Assembly (NCBI RefSeq): GCF_000317695.1
Contig: NC_019771.1
Location: 3,042,001-3,106,000, forward strand
Origin: Anabaena cylindrica PCC 7122
GTDB lineage: Bacteria; Cyanobacteriota; Cyanobacteriia; Cyanobacteriales; Nostocaceae
Direction: 5' to 3'
Length of the DNA stretch: 64,000 bases
The position numbers and the translations under genes were made by a program. Below the pieces are notes generated by a model that was not told where the DNA came from, made no database searches, and saw nothing but the letters and a program-made list of their open reading frames with translations. Positions 63,003 through 64,000 of this stretch are shown here, in pieces (positions within the stretch are counted from its first letter, which is position 1; each line of letters opens with the position of its first letter).

Positions 63003-64000
63003 ATGGCAATTGATACATCAAACTCTGTAGATTCATCTTTATCAGTACCCGAAGTCAAGCAGAAGAAAAAAGGTAGAAATCATTGGCTGCCTTGGGTCTT
63101 ACTCCTTGGACTGATGGGTGGAGTTAGCTACCTAGCTTATTTCCAGTTTATGGTTATTCCCGGTCAACAAGCACAACGTCGTGTAGTCACCCGGCCTGTA
63201 CAAAGGCAGAGCTTATCAATCACAGTTGCCGCAAATGGAACAGTAAAGCCCGAAAGATCAATCAACCTCAGCCCTAAAAATTCAGGCATCCTGAAAAAAC
63301 TGTTAGTAAAAGAAGGAGATTTGGTCGAAACAGGACAGATTGTGGCTTACATGGATGATTCCAACCTGCAAGGGCAACTCACCTCTGCTAAAGGACAAAT
63401 AGCACAAGCTGAGGCTAATCTACAAAAATTGATTGCAGGTAATCGTCCCCAAGATATTGCTCAATCACAGGCACAACTGGAAGAGTCCTTGGCAAATTTG
63501 CGAAAGGTAGAAGCAGGTAATCGTTCCCAAGATATTGCCCAAGCTGAGGCACGTTTAAAAAGCGCCCAAGCTAATTTCAGCAAAGCAGAAGATGATTTCC
63601 GACGGAATCAGCAACTTTTCAATTCAGGAGGAATTTCCCTGCAAACTGTTAATCAAAAATTAGCAGATCGTGATAGCGCTCAGGCTCAGGTAAATGAAGC
63701 TCAACAAGCACTAGCATTACAAAAAGCAGGATCACGTCCAGAAGATATTCAACAAGCACGGGCTGTAGTCCAACAGAGACAGCAATCTTTATCACTTCTC
63801 AAAGCGGGAACGCGCCCGGAAGATATTGACCAAGCACAAGCTCAGATGATGTCTGCCCGTGGCTCCCTGCAAAACGTTCAGGCCCAAATCAATGACACAA
63901 TAATTCGCGCTCCCTTTGATGGCGTGGTAACGAAAAAGTATGCTGATCCTGGCGCTTTCGTGACTCCCACAACTGCCAGTAGTGCCGTATCTTCTGCTAC
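63003..64000 (+). CDS. HlyD-type membrane fusion protein / efflux adaptor (3' end outside window)
   Basis: At least 332 residues; runs off the right edge. After a ~30-residue Ser/Lys-rich N-terminus comes one membrane helix (WLPWVLLLGLMGGVSYLAYFQFMVI), then the biotinyl-lipoyl half motif VAANGTVKPERSINLSPKNSGILKKLLVKEGDLVETGQIVAYMDD. A long coiled-coil hairpin follows with four internal units: AGNRPQDIAQ, AGNRSQDIAQ, AGSRPEDIQQ, AGTRPEDIDQ. The returning lipoyl strand is IIRAPFDGVVTKKYADPGAFV. It would link an inner-membrane ABC or RND exporter to an outer-membrane channel, as in DevB/MacA-type systems. Partner genes must lie beyond the window. Confidence 0.92.
   Translation, partial: MAIDTSNSVDSSLSVPEVKQKKKGRNHWLPWVLLLGLMGGVSYLAYFQFMVIPGQQAQRRVVTRPVQRQSLSITVAANGTVKPERSINLSPKNSGILKKLLVKEGDLVETGQIVAYMDDSNLQGQLTSAKGQIAQAEANLQKLIAGNRPQDIAQSQAQLEESLANLRKVEAGNRSQDIAQAEARLKSAQANFSKAEDDFRRNQQLFNSGGISLQTVNQKLADRDSAQAQVNEAQQALALQKAGSRPEDIQQARAVVQQRQQSLSLLKAGTRPEDIDQAQAQMMSARGSLQNVQAQINDTIIRAPFDGVVTKKYADPGAFVTPTTASSAVSSA

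Overview
The window reads as chromosomal DNA of a filamentous, Nostocales-type cyanobacterium (Nostoc/Anabaena/Dolichospermum-like). The signs are dense HIP1 octamers (GCGATCGC), runs of tandem heptanucleotide repeats between genes, a high-light-inducible protein, an NblB-like HEAT protein, a cyanobacterial Dps, a group 2 sigma factor beside a principal sigma factor, PEP-CTERM secreted proteins and several Uma2-family nucleases. I saw no rRNA, tRNA, CRISPR array or transposase gene.

Layout. 1-2.1 kb: the N-terminal part of a large STAND protein (MmeI-like nuclease, NB-ARC, TPR) running off the left edge, a candidate antiphage protein. 2.7-7.1 kb: housekeeping eno, argC and ribBA. 7.3-9.3 kb: a two-gene AAA15 ATPase plus RloB/TOPRIM operon, the second candidate defence module. 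9.5-12 kb: a PEP-CTERM choice-of-anchor A protein and a cell-wall amidase. 12.2-18.9 kb: metH and a phnD-phnC-phnE phosphonate/phosphite uptake operon. 19-25 kb: a [2Fe-2S] thioredoxin-like protein with a small partner, divergent from dps, then carB. 25-33.5 kb: group 2 sigma factor, DUF760, mutT, Uma2, CBS pair, nblB, a PEP-CTERM protein and mtnP. 33.7-37.2 kb: a Tat-exported pseudo-orthocaspase and sat. 37.3-40.4 kb: accessory stretch with a secreted small protein, a Panacea antitoxin, a truncated ParE-like toxin, an HNH nuclease and Uma2. 40.5-48.1 kb: mnmA, a SPOR-like protein, nnr, a DUF39 homocysteine biosynthesis protein, a basic-tailed hypothetical protein and a membrane TPR protein. 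48.2-49.0 kb: a GDT1-family Mn exporter under a yybP-ykoY riboswitch. 49.3-51.0 kb: higBA and miaA. 51.2-60.4 kb: gyrB interrupted by a 551-residue intein, sigA, an HLIP gene and a GyrA/ParC-type subunit. 60.6-64 kb: a response regulator, a TPR protein and the start of an HlyD-type membrane fusion protein running off the right edge.

How it fits together. Most genes are single transcription units of core metabolism (glycolysis, Arg, riboflavin, Met/S, pyrimidine, NAD(P)HX repair, tRNA modification, DNA topology). Sulfur and methionine metabolism is well represented (metH, DUF39, sat, mtnP) although the genes are scattered. Accessory genes for conflict (NB-ARC nuclease, AAA15-RloB, Panacea/ParE, HNH, HigBA) are interspersed among the housekeeping genes rather than forming one island.

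The most distinctive items are the manganese riboswitch with a readable expression platform, the gyrB intein carrying both LAGLIDADG motifs and an embedded XRE-type helix-turn-helix, the Tyr/Ser pseudo-orthocaspase, the nuclease-NB-ARC-TPR protein, the AAA15-RloB pair, the HNH protein with a duplicated N-terminal module, a heptanucleotide repeat translated inside the GyrA/ParC-type gene, and a perfect 32-bp palindrome that supplies the miaA stop codon.
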